Shown here: positions 53,726-63,003 of the stretch, one piece after another
How positions within the stretch are numbered: position 1 is the first letter of the stretch
Layout: each line of letters opens with the position of its first letter
DNA from: Rhizobium sp. BK316
GTDB taxonomy: Bacteria > Pseudomonadota > Alphaproteobacteria > Rhizobiales > Rhizobiaceae
NCBI RefSeq assembly: GCF_014193695.1
Contig: NZ_JACHZR010000002.1
Span: 868,001 to 932,000, forward strand
Length of the DNA: 64,000 nucleotides
Reading direction: 5' to 3'
Program-made: the position numbers and the translations under genes
The notes under the pieces: model-generated
Told to the model about the DNA's origin: nothing
The model's database searches: none
What the model saw: only the letters and a program-made list of their open reading frames with translations

Positions 53726-54055
53726 ACCGGAAGCTGTCTTCACCTCAAGCTATGAATGATCGTTGCGCGTCGCTCTGCTCTGACGCAGCGTTTTCCCATG
53801 TCCCGGATGCTGAAATAAAAAGCCCCGCCGGTGGCTTTCGGCGGGGTAGATAGGGAAAGCTCTCCGAAAGGTGGCAGGAGAGCGTTTGCATTTCAGCAAG
53901 ACTGGAAGAATGAGGCGAGGGCACTTTTGCCGGATTCGGTACAGTTCGCTTAAAAACCCGTAATTTTTAGTGGGAAAATTTGCGATTTCGGCCTTGCGCC
54001 GTTTTTTGGCAAGGAGAGCACGCCGTCGTAACGACGCGCCGCCTTTCCGGTATCG
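53726..54055. other. Spacer at the right end of the accessory region
   Basis: 330 bases without a supported gene. It holds one terminator on the minus strand (53816-53846) and otherwise simple AT-rich sequence. Confidence 0.5.
53816..53846 (-). terminator. Terminator for the YghU-like gene
   Basis: On the minus strand CCCCGCCG-AAAGCCAC-CGGCGGGG is followed by CTTTTTATTTC. It lies about 210 bases downstream of the leftward gene at 54056. Confidence 0.75.
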
Positions 54056-54934
54056 TCACTCGGCTGCCTGCAGCTTGTCCTGCGTCTTCGTCTCGAAGTC
54101 GCTGGCGTCATGGCGTTCGTGGAGCTGGCTGGAGGGCTCGCCGCTGACGCGGTTGACCATGCGGCCGCGCTTGACGGCCGGGCGGTCGCCGATCAGGTCG
54201 GCCCAGCGCTTCATGTTCCTGTATTCCTGCACCTGCAGGAATTCGGCGGAATCACCGTACATCCAGCCCTTCACGAGGCCGCCATACCAGGGCCAGATCG
54301 CCATGTCGGCGATGGTGAACGCGTCGCCGGCGATATATTCGCTTTCGGCCAGGCGCCGGTCGAGCACGTCGAGCTGGCGCTTGGTTTCCATGGCGAAACG
54401 GTTGATCGCATATTCGATCTTCGTCGGCGCATAGGCATAGAAATGGCCGAAGCCGCCGCCGAGATAAGGCGCGCTGCCGACCTGCCAGAACAGCCAGGAG
54501 AAGCATTCGGCACGCTTGGCCGGATCGGTCGGCAGGAAGGCGCCGAATTTTTCCGCGAGATAGGTGAGGATCGCGCCGGATTCGAAGATACGCACCGGCT
54601 TTTCGCCGCTGCGGTCCATCAGCGCCGGGATCTTGGAATTCGGGTTGACCTCGACGAAGCCGCTGCCGAACTGGTCGCCATCGCCGATCCTGATCAGCCA
54701 GGCATCATATTCCGCGCCGCTGTGGCCGAGCGCCAGCAGCTCCTCCAGCATGATGGTGACTTTCACGCCATTCGGCGTTCCCAACGAATAAAGCTGCAGC
54801 GGATGGCGGCCGACTGGCAGTTCCTTGTCATGCGTCGGCCCGGCGATCGGGCGATTGATGCTGGCGAACTGGCCGCCGTTTTCCTTGTCCCAGGTCCAGA
54901 TCTTGGGGGGCGTATACTCGGACGAACTGGTCAT
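54056..54934 (-). CDS. yghU: YghU-type glutathione S-transferase (disulfide-bond oxidoreductase)
   Basis: 292 residues. PPKIWTWDKENGGQFASINRPIAGPTHDKELPVGRHPLQLYSLGTPNGVKVTIMLEELLALG is the characteristic N-terminus of YghU/YfcG-like GSTs, here with TPNG as the glutathione loop. NSKIPALMD and ESGAILTYLAEKFGAF complete the thioredoxin half, and DQWVFWQVGS-type sequence (here FSWLFWQVGSAPYLGGGFGHFYAYAP) the helical half. It reduces disulfides or peroxides with glutathione. The start at 54934 lies behind AGGAGCT. Confidence 0.9.
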   Translation of the reverse strand: MTSSSEYTPPKIWTWDKENGGQFASINRPIAGPTHDKELPVGRHPLQLYSLGTPNGVKVTIMLEELLALGHSGAEYDAWLIRIGDGDQFGSGFVEVNPNSKIPALMDRSGEKPVRIFESGAILTYLAEKFGAFLPTDPAKRAECFSWLFWQVGSAPYLGGGFGHFYAYAPTKIEYAINRFAMETKRQLDVLDRRLAESEYIAGDAFTIADMAIWPWYGGLVKGWMYGDSAEFLQVQEYRNMKRWADLIGDRPAVKRGRMVNRVSGEPSSQLHERHDASDFETKTQDKLQAAE

Positions 54935-55128
54935 ATGAGCTCCTGACAGAATAACTTCGTGCTTTACGTGAAAGGCCCAATCCTTAACGGCAATTGAGGC
55001 CCATGAACATATTGGTAGCAATGAAGTTCTTGTCATCGGGGCTGCGGCTTTTTTGTCGCCGCCGCTTTCAGTATGTCGTCCAAAGCGTGACAGCGTATCT
55101 GAAAGATCGCGGCACGCTGGGAGTTCAT

Positions 55129-55788
55129 TCAGAAGCTGAGCTTGCTCTTCTGCTGGCCGTCGGCTTCGAAATTCTCAGGCGCGAGCCATGCCTCATATCC
55201 TGCCTTCAGCTTCGGCCAGTCCCCATCGGTCATGGCAAACCAGGCGGTGTCGCGGTTGCGGCCCTTCTGCACCATATGCTGGCGGAAGATGCCCTCGAAG
55301 GAGAAGCCGAAGCGTTGTGCCGCCCGCTTCGACGGTTCGTTGAGGTTGTTGCACTTCCATTCGAAGCGCCGGTAGCCGAGCGTGTCGAAGACATAAGCGG
55401 CGCAGAGATAGAGCGCTTCGGTCGCAACCCGCGTGCGGGCGATCGAGGGTCCCCAGAGAATGTTGCCGATCTCGATGACGCCGTTCGCGGTATCGATGCG
55501 CATCAGTCCCTGCCGGCCCTCGGCCCGTCCCGTCGCCTTGTCGATGACGGCGAAGAACAGCGGATCCTCGCTTGCCACGGACCTTTCGAGCCAGGGGGTG
55601 AAGGCTGCCATATCGGCGGGTACGCTTTCGAAGAGATAGCGGAAGCGGTCTTCCGCGCCGGGCTGTTGCGCCGAGCGAAGCAGATCGGCGCCGTGCCTTG
55701 CGGCGTCCAGCGGCTCCAGGCGGGTGTAACGGCCCTCAATCGGGGCGCGGGCGGGGCGGGCGACACCCTTCCAGTTGGAGAGATCCAT
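55129..55788 (-). CDS. GNAT family N-acetyltransferase (RimL-like)
   Basis: 219 residues: YTRLEPLDAARHGADLL, LFFAVIDKATGRAEGRQGLMRID, IGNILWGPSIARTRVATEALYLCAAYVFDTLGYRRFEWKCNNLNEPSKRAAQRFGFSFEGIFRQHMVQKGRNRDTAWFAMTD. The open frame extends much further upstream but that part overlaps the divergent mocR gene and is spurious. The start at 55788 (MDLSNWKGV) or 55809 is uncertain. It is divergent from the MocR-type regulator, possibly its target. Confidence 0.82.
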   Translation of the reverse strand: MDLSNWKGVARPARAPIEGRYTRLEPLDAARHGADLLRSAQQPGAEDRFRYLFESVPADMAAFTPWLERSVASEDPLFFAVIDKATGRAEGRQGLMRIDTANGVIEIGNILWGPSIARTRVATEALYLCAAYVFDTLGYRRFEWKCNNLNEPSKRAAQRFGFSFEGIFRQHMVQKGRNRDTAWFAMTDGDWPKLKAGYEAWLAPENFEADGQQKSKLSF

Positions 55789-55816
55789 CGTCTTTATCCA
55801 TTGTTGCATCAAACCT

Positions 55817-55858
55817 GACCGGTCTTGCCTTGCAAATGGACTGGAGTAAAAGTCCAGT
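55817..55858 (+). promoter_or_regulatory. Candidate operators between the GNAT and MocR genes
   Basis: A perfect palindrome GACCGGTC (55817-55824) and an inverted repeat ACTGGA-GTAAAAG-TCCAGT (55840-55858) lie in the 99-base divergent gap. MocR-type regulators usually bind two repeats in such gaps. Confidence 0.45.
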
Positions 55859-55887
55859 TCTGACCTTTTGAGCAGACCAGTGGAAGA

Positions 55888-57315
55888 ATGACGCCGACAC
55901 CTGCATGGCTCGACCTCGATCGCGACGGAGGCGATCTCGCCGGCCAGATCTATCGAAGCCTGCGCGACCGTATCCTGCTCGGCCAGCTTCCGGCCGGTCA
56001 TAGGCTGTCGTCGACCCGCGCTTTTGCGGCGTCTCTTGGTGTTGCGCGCTCGACGGTCGTCGAGGCTTACGACCGCCTGAAATCCGAAGGATATATCGAA
56101 GCCTCCGCCGGCGCCGCGACACGGATTGCCGCCCTTGCACGGATGCGGCCCGAACGGCAGCAGGGCGACCGCGTGCCGATGAAGGAGGAAAGTCCGGAGC
56201 AGCCGCCCTACCGCGCCCTGTTCCGGCCGGGCGCGCCTGACATATCGGATTTCCCGCATGCCGTCTGGAGCCGCCATCTTGCTGCACGCAGCCGATCTCT
56301 GCGCATCCATCATCTCGGCTATGAGCATGCAACCGGTATCCGCGAACTGCGCGAAGCCATCCTTGAGCATGTCTCGGTGACGCGCGGCGTGGTCGCCGAG
56401 CCGGAGCAGGTCATGATCGTGCCCTCCACGCGCGCGGCGATCGACATGCTGGCGAGAACCATGTTGCGAAGGAGCGGGCGCAGAGCCGCATGGATGGAAG
56501 ATCCCGGCTATCCCGCCGCGCGCTTGCTGCTTGGCGATGCCGGCGCCGACGTCGTGCCGGTTCCCTGCGATGATCAGGGCATCGACGTTTCCAGGATGGA
56601 CGGCCCGCAGCCGGCGCTGATCCCAGCGCTGATCCCAGCACTGATCTATGTGACGCCATCCCATCAATATCCGACCGGCGCCACGCTGAGCCTGCCGCGC
56701 CGGCTGGCGCTGCTGGAGGCGGCGCGCCGTCACGAGAGCCTTGTCGTCGAGGATGACTACGACAGCGACTTTCAATATGGCTCGCGGCCGATCGCCGCCT
56801 TGCAGGGCATCGACAGGGCGGAGGTCGTGGCCTATGTCGGCACCTTCTCGAAGGTGCTGGCGCCCGGCCTGCGCGTCGCCTACGCGGTCGTGCCGCGCTG
56901 GCTGGTATCGGAGGCTTCCGAGGCGCTGCATCGCAGGGGTGTTGCCGTCTCCACCCATGTCCAGGCCGCCCTTGCCGATTTCATCAATGAGGGCCGTCTG
57001 CGCGCCTATTTGCGGCGCATGAACCAGCAATATGCCGAGCGCATGGCCCGGACGATCGGAATGCTGGAAAGCCACTTTGGCGGAAGGCTTTTCATTTCGG
57101 GCGGCAATGGCGGATTGCAGCTTGCGGCCTGGTTTCGCGATGAGACGGTGGATGACCGGGCGGTCGTCGCGAAGGTGAATGCATCAGGATATGGTCTGAT
57201 GCCGATGTCGGGTTTCTTTATCGGCAAATCCGCCCCCGGCATTCTCTTCGGTATCTCGCAAGCGGAAGCGGCCGCCGTTCAAAGACTGGCAGCCGATCTC
57301 AAGGCTGTGCTCTAG
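55888..57315 (+). CDS. MocR-type regulator (GntR HTH fused to aminotransferase domain)
   Basis: 475 residues. The GntR winged helix is at 20-85 (GQIYRSLRDRILLGQLPAGHRLSSTRAFAASLGVARSTVVEAYDRLKSEGYI), and the fold-I aminotransferase-like domain at 120-470. The PLP lysine is in VGTFSKVLAPGLRVAYAV. VTPSHQYPTGATLSLPRR and VEDDYDSDFQY are the usual core. Residues PALIPALIPALIYVT contain a 12-base tandem repeat, an unusual insertion. MocR proteins sense PLP, GABA, taurine or similar; the ligand is unknown. Its likely target is the divergent GNAT. Confidence 0.9.
   Translation: MTPTPAWLDLDRDGGDLAGQIYRSLRDRILLGQLPAGHRLSSTRAFAASLGVARSTVVEAYDRLKSEGYIEASAGAATRIAALARMRPERQQGDRVPMKEESPEQPPYRALFRPGAPDISDFPHAVWSRHLAARSRSLRIHHLGYEHATGIRELREAILEHVSVTRGVVAEPEQVMIVPSTRAAIDMLARTMLRRSGRRAAWMEDPGYPAARLLLGDAGADVVPVPCDDQGIDVSRMDGPQPALIPALIPALIYVTPSHQYPTGATLSLPRRLALLEAARRHESLVVEDDYDSDFQYGSRPIAALQGIDRAEVVAYVGTFSKVLAPGLRVAYAVVPRWLVSEASEALHRRGVAVSTHVQAALADFINEGRLRAYLRRMNQQYAERMARTIGMLESHFGGRLFISGGNGGLQLAAWFRDETVDDRAVVAKVNASGYGLMPMSGFFIGKSAPGILFGISQAEAAAVQRLAADLKAVL
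56614..56646 (+). repeat. Twelve-base tandem repeat inside the MocR gene
   Basis: GCGCTGATCCCA is repeated twice and then partly (GCACTGATC), encoding the ALIP-ALIP-ALIY run. As a multiple of three it keeps the frame and could expand or contract by slippage. Confidence 0.85.
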
Positions 57316-57383
57316 CCATTTGTTTTCACGCAATTCCGGACGCAAAACCGCTGCACACTTTGCTGGAATTGCTTAGAAACGCA

Positions 57384-57408
57384 TGCGCCCGGAACTGGTC
57401 CGGGCGCA
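57384..57408 (-). terminator. Hairpin downstream of the DegP gene
   Basis: TGCGCCCGGA pairs with TCCGGGCGCA around five bases, 20 bases past the protease stop (leftward). T-content afterwards is modest, so it is weak as a terminator. Confidence 0.5.
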
Positions 57409-57427
57409 GCGCTCACGTGGGTGCCCT

Positions 57428-58933
57428 TCAAGCGGCGGCGAAGGGCACGGCCACGAAGGTCTTGTTGCCGCCACGTTCGATCAGGAGCAGTACCGACTTG
57501 CGGCCGGCCTTGCCGGCATCGGCAACGGCGGTCTTGACGTCGCGGGCATCATGCACCGGCTTGTCGTTGACCGAGACGATCACATCACCGGGCTGGATGC
57601 CGGCGGCAGCGGCAGACTTGTCCGGGTTGACGTTGGCAACGACGGCACCGTTGACGCCGTGGGGCAGGTTGAGCTGCTGGCGGACATCAGGGGTCAGATC
57701 GGCAAGGCCGATGCCGAGGCTCGGCTGGCCGGCAGCCTGGCCCTGATCGTCGCTGCTCTCGACGGCGGCGGCCTGCTTCTGGGTGTCTTCATTGCCGCCG
57801 ACGGTGACGTTGAGATCGACCGTCTTGCCGTCACGCCAGACGGCCAGCGTTTCCTTGGCACCCGGCGACAGGTCGGCAACGAGGCGCGACAGGTCCTTCG
57901 GGGTCTTGACGTTTTCGCTGCCGACGGCCGTTACGATGTCACCCGTCTTGATGCCGGCATGGGCAGCAGGCGTTCCATTGGTAACGGCGGCAACCAGCGC
58001 GCCTTCGGCCTTGGAGAGGCCGACGGCATCGGCGACATCCTGGGTGACCGGCTGGATCTGCACGCCGAGATAGCCGTGATCGATCGAACCGTCCTTCTGC
58101 AGCTTGGCGACGATCGTCTTTGCTTCAGATGAAGGAATGGCGAAGCCGACGCCGACGCTGCCGCCGTTCGGCGAGTAGATGGCGGTATTGATGCCGACGA
58201 CATTGCCGTCACGATCGACCAGCGGGCCGCCGGAATTGCCGTGGTTGATCGGCGCATCGATCTGGATGAAATCGTCATAGGGGCCGCTGTGCAGGTCGCG
58301 GCCGCGGGCCGAGACGATACCGGCCGTCACCGTCGTGCCGATGCCGAACGGATTGCCGATGGCAAGGATCTGGTCGCCGAGCTTCAGCTTGTCGGAATCA
58401 CCCCAGGCGATGGTCGCAAGCGGATGCGGAGCCTGAACCTTCAGAACGGCGAGGTCGGACTTGGCATCGGCGCCAAGCAGCTTGGCCGGCAGCTCGGTGC
58501 CGTCGTCGAGCGTGACCTTGATGTCGATCGCATTGTCGATGACGTGATTGTTGGTGACGATCACACCGTCGGGGCTGATGATGAAGCCGGAGCCGAGCGC
58601 CATGGCATGCTGTGACTCGTGCTGCTGCGGCGCCTGATGCGGAAGGGGAATGCCCTGCTGTTCGAAGAACTGGCGGAACTGCTCGTCCATCGGTGAACTG
58701 TCGGCGCTGGCATTGGTGGCCTTCATCGTCGTCGTGATGGTCACGACAGCCGGCTTGTCGGCATCGACGATGGAAGCAAAGGAGCCGTTGGAGGCCAGAA
58801 TGCCGCCGGTCTCGGCCGGTGCAGCAAGAGCCGTCGAGGAGGAAGAGATGGCGAAGGGCAGGGAGGCCGCGCCGAGAACGATAGCCGCTCCGACAAGTGC
58901 TGCAGCCCGGTGCTTGCGAAGAATGTTTGACAT
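57428..58933 (-). CDS. degP: Do/DegP-family periplasmic serine protease
   Basis: 501 residues. A signal peptide (MSNILRKHRAAALVGAAIVLGAASLPFAISS) leads to a trypsin-like domain with triad His (VIVTNNHVIDNAIDI), Asp (DAKSDLAVLKV) and Ser (INHGNSGGPLVD). Two PDZ domains follow (LGVQIQPVTQDVADAVGL ... and LGIGLADLTPDVRQQLNLP ...). It degrades or refolds damaged envelope proteins. The start at 58933 is set by the signal peptide. It is divergent from the LacI gene across a 521-base AT-rich gap. Confidence 0.93.
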   Translation of the reverse strand: MSNILRKHRAAALVGAAIVLGAASLPFAISSSSTALAAPAETGGILASNGSFASIVDADKPAVVTITTTMKATNASADSSPMDEQFRQFFEQQGIPLPHQAPQQHESQHAMALGSGFIISPDGVIVTNNHVIDNAIDIKVTLDDGTELPAKLLGADAKSDLAVLKVQAPHPLATIAWGDSDKLKLGDQILAIGNPFGIGTTVTAGIVSARGRDLHSGPYDDFIQIDAPINHGNSGGPLVDRDGNVVGINTAIYSPNGGSVGVGFAIPSSEAKTIVAKLQKDGSIDHGYLGVQIQPVTQDVADAVGLSKAEGALVAAVTNGTPAAHAGIKTGDIVTAVGSENVKTPKDLSRLVADLSPGAKETLAVWRDGKTVDLNVTVGGNEDTQKQAAAVESSDDQGQAAGQPSLGIGLADLTPDVRQQLNLPHGVNGAVVANVNPDKSAAAAGIQPGDVIVSVNDKPVHDARDVKTAVADAGKAGRKSVLLLIERGGNKTFVAVPFAAA

Positions 58934-59454
58934 GGTGGAAGTCCCTTGCGAGAGCGTTGGCATCAGATGACGCTTGGTTCCATGCCATGGACCTAGGCGT
59001 CGAGGAGTATTTCCGCCAATTATTGCTGACTTTTACTTGTGTTTCACTGGTTGAAAGCGGATATTACTGTGGTCGGAAACAATTGGCGCTTAATACCTAT
59101 ATGATCCGTTCTGTGGGATTTACAAATTAAACATTGATCATGTTTATATTACGGTATCGTAAGACATTACTATAATTTAATCTTGTCTGACCCGACGTCG
59201 CCGTAGTTTCGTGAATGCTCTCCTGTTGACCGCGTCTGAAGGGCCAGAACAGTGAAACATATTTCATTTGCTGTGATCCGCCGCCCTCTCGGCTACGTAA
59301 TAAATTGAACCACTCGCGGCACTTATTTGGGATTTTTCGCGTTTCGGTTGATGCGGGAACTTAAAATGTTAGTAGACTCTAAATTATTTATTCTTCAGAA
59401 AGAAGGAGTTGCGAATCGACGGGGGCGAGGTTCGCGGCGACGTGCGGGAAAGCG
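58934..59454. other. AT-rich divergent intergenic region
   Basis: 521 bases without a supported gene. It is unusually AT-rich in the middle and holds the palindromes at 59128-59162. AGAAGGAG at 59399-59406 is not followed by a start codon in the frame of the LacI gene. Confidence 0.5.
59128..59162. promoter_or_regulatory. Tandem palindromes between degP and the LacI gene
   Basis: TAAACAT-TGATC-ATGTTTA (59128-59146) and TTACG-GTAT-CGTAA (59149-59162) are two perfect inverted repeats in the divergent promoter gap. They may be operators, for example for the LacI regulator or an envelope-stress regulator. Confidence 0.45.
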
Positions 59455-60507
59455 ATGAGGGATTCAGTGAAGCCGGGGCGGGAAAAGAAGCGCAGTTCCC
59501 ATGTAAAGTTGAGTGATGTTGCAAAGAGGGTAGGGGTCAGTCCGATCACTATCTCGCGTGCGCTTCACAACCCGGATATCGTCTCCGAAGAGCTGCGCGA
59601 GGTCATTCTGCGCACCGTCGACGAGATGGGTTACATCCCCAATCTTGCCGCCCGCGCGCTTGCCGGCCGCCACAGCGGCATCGTCGGCGTCATCACGCCG
59701 TCGCTTCATCACCCCTGCTTCACAGGCGTCATGATGGGCATCGAGGAGCGGCTGCGTGCCACGGATCTGCGGGTGCAATATGCCAACACGCTCGATGACG
59801 GCGATCAGGAGATCAGCCAGTTCAAATCCTTCCTGGCGCAGAAGCCGGCCGGCATTATCCTTATCAATGCGGAATATTATGACGGGCTCGCGCTGTTGAT
59901 CGATACGGCCGCATTTCCGGTGGCCCACGTCGCCGACCTCAGCCAACCGCCGGCAACGCTGCTCGTCGGCATGTCGCATCATGTTGCTGCTGCTGCCGCG
60001 ACCCGTTTCCTTCTGTCGAAGGGATACAAGCGAATCGGTTTCATCGGCGGGCTCGGCGATATCCGCTCGCGCCGCAGCCGAGCGGGGTATGAGGAAGCCA
60101 TGCGCCAGGCCGGTCTCGACAATCCGTCGCTGATGCATGGCGAAGACGGTTCCACCAGCATCGGTCTCGGACGGCGCCTGTTCAGCGAGCTGCTGGAGCG
60201 GGTACCGGATCTCGATGCGATCCTTGCGCAAAATGATGATCTCGCCCTTGGCGCGCTGATCGAATGCAACGAACGCGGTATCAGCGTGCCCGATGATTTC
60301 GGCATCTGCGGCTTCAACGATCTGGAATTCGCACAATTCACCTCGCCGTCTCTGACGACGGTTCATGTCCCGCGTCACGACCTCGGCCGCCGCGTCGCCG
60401 ACATGCTGTTGCGCGCCATTCGCGAAGAGCCGCCGGAAGAACACAGGGTCGATCTCGGATTCTCGATCATCGAGCGCGGTTCGACGCGCCCGGGACCGCA
60501 GCAGTAA
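59455..60507 (+). CDS. LacI-family transcriptional regulator (GntR-repressor-like)
   Basis: 350 residues. Helix-turn-helix: HVKLSDVAKRVGVSPITISRALHNPDIVSEELREVILRTVDEMGYIPNLAARALAG, followed by the periplasmic-binding-protein fold (GIVGVITPSLHHPCFTGVMMGIEERL, KRIGFIGGLGDIRSRRSRAGYEEAM, LDAILAQNDDLALGALIECNERGISVPDDFGICGFNDLEFAQF). It looks like the gluconate-repressor branch, but no sugar genes are adjacent, so the effector is unknown. A weak ribosome site (GGGAAAGC) precedes the ATG. Confidence 0.88.
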   Translation: MRDSVKPGREKKRSSHVKLSDVAKRVGVSPITISRALHNPDIVSEELREVILRTVDEMGYIPNLAARALAGRHSGIVGVITPSLHHPCFTGVMMGIEERLRATDLRVQYANTLDDGDQEISQFKSFLAQKPAGIILINAEYYDGLALLIDTAAFPVAHVADLSQPPATLLVGMSHHVAAAAATRFLLSKGYKRIGFIGGLGDIRSRRSRAGYEEAMRQAGLDNPSLMHGEDGSTSIGLGRRLFSELLERVPDLDAILAQNDDLALGALIECNERGISVPDDFGICGFNDLEFAQFTSPSLTTVHVPRHDLGRRVADMLLRAIREEPPEEHRVDLGFSIIERGSTRPGPQQ

Positions 60508-60518
60508 ACGAAGAGCAT

Positions 60519-60544
60519 AAAAAAGGGGCCGATCGGCCCCTTTT
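60519..60544. terminator. Bidirectional terminator between the LacI gene and cysN
   Basis: AAAAAAGGGGCC-GATC-GGCCCCTTTT: six-base-pair GC stem flanked by A and T runs. It serves both the LacI gene and the leftward cys operon. Confidence 0.88.
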
Positions 60545-60546
60545 CC

Positions 60547-62031
60547 TTAGATGTCGCTTGCCGCGCTCGACCAGAGCTCGGCTGCTTCCGATGCTGTCAT
60601 GCGGCGCACTTCCGCCTCATGGCGGCGCTGGGCAAACAGCTCGCTCGCCATGATCTGCTCGGCAAGATCGGCCGGAAGCGAGAGGATCACACGGGCATCG
60701 CTGCCGTGCAGGCCACTGACATCGGCGCGCTTGCCGGTCACCATGCCGCCGGCGATGGTGTTGTTCGTCTCCGGGTCGATCAGGATGAAGGAACCGGTAG
60801 CGCGGTTCTGCTCGTAGGGATCGAAGATCGCGGCTTCGTCGAATACGAGGCGCACCTTGCCGATGGCGTTCATGTAGAGCCGCTGGGCGGAATTCCACGT
60901 GCCGGTCTTCAGCTCCAGCTGGCTGATGGGCTCGACCTGAACGCGCTGGCGGCGCGAGCCGCTCTTCAGCCAGTAGCGCTTGCCGGCCTCGATACCCTCA
61001 GGCTGCAGGGCAACGACCTGCGCATCGAAGGAAAGGCCCGTCTGCGGCTGCGAGTCGATCGAAACGATCATGTCGCCGCGCGCCACGTCCACCTGACGGT
61101 CGAGAACGAGTGTGACCGCGTCACCGGCAACGGCCGCGTTGCGCACCAGATCGAAGGTGACGATCTTGGTGACATTGGCGACCATGCCCGAGGGCAGGAT
61201 CATGACGCTGTCGCCCGGCTTGACCGAACCGCCGGCAACCGTGCCCTGATAGCCGCGGAAGCTTTCGCCGGGGCGCGAGACGCGCTGGACGGAAAGACGG
61301 AAGCCGGTCGACTGGCCGGAACGGACGGTCGCATGTTCCAGCGTCTCGACCAGCGTCGGACCATTGTACCAGGGCATTGCTGCCTGGCCGGAATAGACGA
61401 CGTTTTCCCCCTTCAGCGCCGACATCGGGATCGCGGTGATCTGCTTGACGCCGAGCGACAGCGCAAATTCCCTGAACTCGTGGGTGATCTTGTCGAAGCC
61501 GGCACGGTCATAGTTCGTCAGGTCGATCTTGTTGACCGCGAGCACGAACTGCTTGATGCCGAGCAGCGAGGCGATCGTCGCATGACGGCGCGTCTGCTCG
61601 AGGATGCCGGCGCGGGCATCGACCAAGAGCACGGCGAGATCGGCGGTGGAGGCGCCGGTCGCCATGTTGCGGGTATACTGCTCGTGGCCGGGCGTGTCGG
61701 CGACGATGAAGGAGCGCTTGTCGGTCGAGAAATAGCGATAGGCGACATCGATGGTGATGCCCTGTTCGCGCTCTGCCTGCAGACCATCGAGCAGCAGCGC
61801 GAAATCGGGCAGGCCAAGATCGTTCTGCTTGCCGGTGGAATCGCGGCGGAGCGTTGCCGCCTGATCTTCCTTCACTGCCTTGGTATCCCAAAGCAGGCGA
61901 CCGATCAGCGTGGACTTGCCGTCATCGACGCTGCCGCAGGTGATGAGGCGCAACGGGCGCGAGTCGCGCACGGCCTTCAGAGGCTCGGCGGCGGGTACGG
62001 CGACGACGTTTGCGGGAACGGCTGCAGTCAT
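60547..62031 (-). CDS. cysN: Sulfate adenylyltransferase subunit 1 (GTPase)
   Basis: 494 residues. GTPase motifs: CGSVDDGKSTLIGRLLWDTK, DTPGHEQYTRNMATGAS, AVNKIDLTNYD. It activates sulfate to APS together with CysD. There is no fused APS-kinase domain (as in NodQ), which agrees with the APS-type reductase in the same operon. It starts at 62031, one base after the cysD stop. A longer frame to 62148 is not used. Confidence 0.95.
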   Translation of the reverse strand: MTAAVPANVVAVPAAEPLKAVRDSRPLRLITCGSVDDGKSTLIGRLLWDTKAVKEDQAATLRRDSTGKQNDLGLPDFALLLDGLQAEREQGITIDVAYRYFSTDKRSFIVADTPGHEQYTRNMATGASTADLAVLLVDARAGILEQTRRHATIASLLGIKQFVLAVNKIDLTNYDRAGFDKITHEFREFALSLGVKQITAIPMSALKGENVVYSGQAAMPWYNGPTLVETLEHATVRSGQSTGFRLSVQRVSRPGESFRGYQGTVAGGSVKPGDSVMILPSGMVANVTKIVTFDLVRNAAVAGDAVTLVLDRQVDVARGDMIVSIDSQPQTGLSFDAQVVALQPEGIEAGKRYWLKSGSRRQRVQVEPISQLELKTGTWNSAQRLYMNAIGKVRLVFDEAAIFDPYEQNRATGSFILIDPETNNTIAGGMVTGKRADVSGLHGSDARVILSLPADLAEQIMASELFAQRRHEAEVRRMTASEAAELWSSAASDI

Positions 62032-62032
62032 C

Positions 62033-62986
62033 TCAGAAATATCCTTCACGCTTCTTCTTTTCCATGGAACCGGACTGGTCACGGTCGATGGCGCGGCCCT
62101 GGCGCTCGGAAACCGTAGCGATTTCCAGCTCCGCGATGATCTCTTCAAGGCTGGTGGCAGTGGAGCGGATCGCGCCCGTCAGCGGGAAGCAGCCGAGCGT
62201 GCGGAAGCGGATGGAATCTTCCTGCTTCGTTTCGCCGGGCAGCAGCTCCAGACGCGGATCGGAGGCGGCGATCATCATGCCGTCGCGCTCGACATAGGGG
62301 CGTTTGGCGGCAAAATAAAGCGGCACGATCGGGATGTCCTCGGCCTGGATGTAGCGCCAGATATCGACTTCGGTCCAGTTCGACAGCGGGAAGACGCGGA
62401 CGCTTTCGCCCTTGCGGATCTGGCCGTTATAGATGTTCCAGAGTTCCGGGCGCTGGTTGCGCGGATCCCAGCGATGGTCGGGCGTGCGGAACGAATAGAT
62501 GCGCTCCTTGGCGCGGGAGGCTTCCTCGTCGCGCCGCGCGCCGCCGAAGGCCGCGTCGTACTGGCCGGCGTCCAGCGCGTTGCGCAGCGCTTCCGTCTTC
62601 ATGATGTCGGTGTAGCGGGCGGAGCCAAAGGTGAACGGCGTGATATTCTCAGCCGCACCGCGCGGATTGATATACTCGATCAGGTCGAGATCGTACTTCT
62701 TCACGATCTCGTCGCGGAAGGTGATCATCTCCGCAAACTTCCAGCCCGTATTGACGTGCAGCAGCGGGAAGGGCACGCGGCCGGGATAGAAGGCCTTGCG
62801 GGCAAGATGCAGCAGCACGGAGGAATCCTTGCCGATCGAATAGAGCATCACCGGACGCTCGAATTCGGCGGCAACTTCGCGGAAGATATGGATCGCTTCG
62901 TTTTCCAGCGCCTTCAGATGCGGGTCGAGCGGCGGCTTGGCGCTCTGCGGATTGGTCAGTTCCGTATCCTGACGGGTATCGGGCAT
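62033..62986 (-). CDS. cysD: Sulfate adenylyltransferase subunit 2
   Basis: 317 residues. The PP-loop [17 protein letters not shown] binds [15 protein letters not shown] and [16 protein letters not shown] are further family motifs. It forms ATP sulfurylase with CysN. The start at 62986 lies behind GGAG; the earlier in-frame ATG is not used. It is 17 bases after cysH. Confidence 0.95.
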   Translation of the reverse strand: MPDTRQDTELTNPQSAKPPLDPHLKALENEAIHIFREVAAEFERPVMLYSIGKDSSVLLHLARKAFYPGRVPFPLLHVNTGWKFAEMITFRDEIVKKYDLDLIEYINPRGAAENITPFTFGSARYTDIMKTEALRNALDAGQYDAAFGGARRDEEASRAKERIYSFRTPDHRWDPRNQRPELWNIYNGQIRKGESVRVFPLSNWTEVDIWRYIQAEDIPIVPLYFAAKRPYVERDGMMIAASDPRLELLPGETKQEDSIRFRTLGCFPLTGAIRSTATSLEEIIAELEIATVSERQGRAIDRDQSGSMEKKKREGYF

Positions 62987-63003
62987 TTCGTACTCCAGAC
63001 TTC

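Noticed and set aside
50470-53900. Exact duplication of the tRNA-Pro 3' end as attR
   Set aside because: I searched the accessory region by eye for the TTCGAATCACTCC stretch or its last 12 bases and found no second copy.
55810-57075. Upstream half of a 648-residue frame that contains the GNAT
   Set aside because: This part overlaps the well-supported MocR gene in antisense; only the C-terminal 219 residues look like a protein family.
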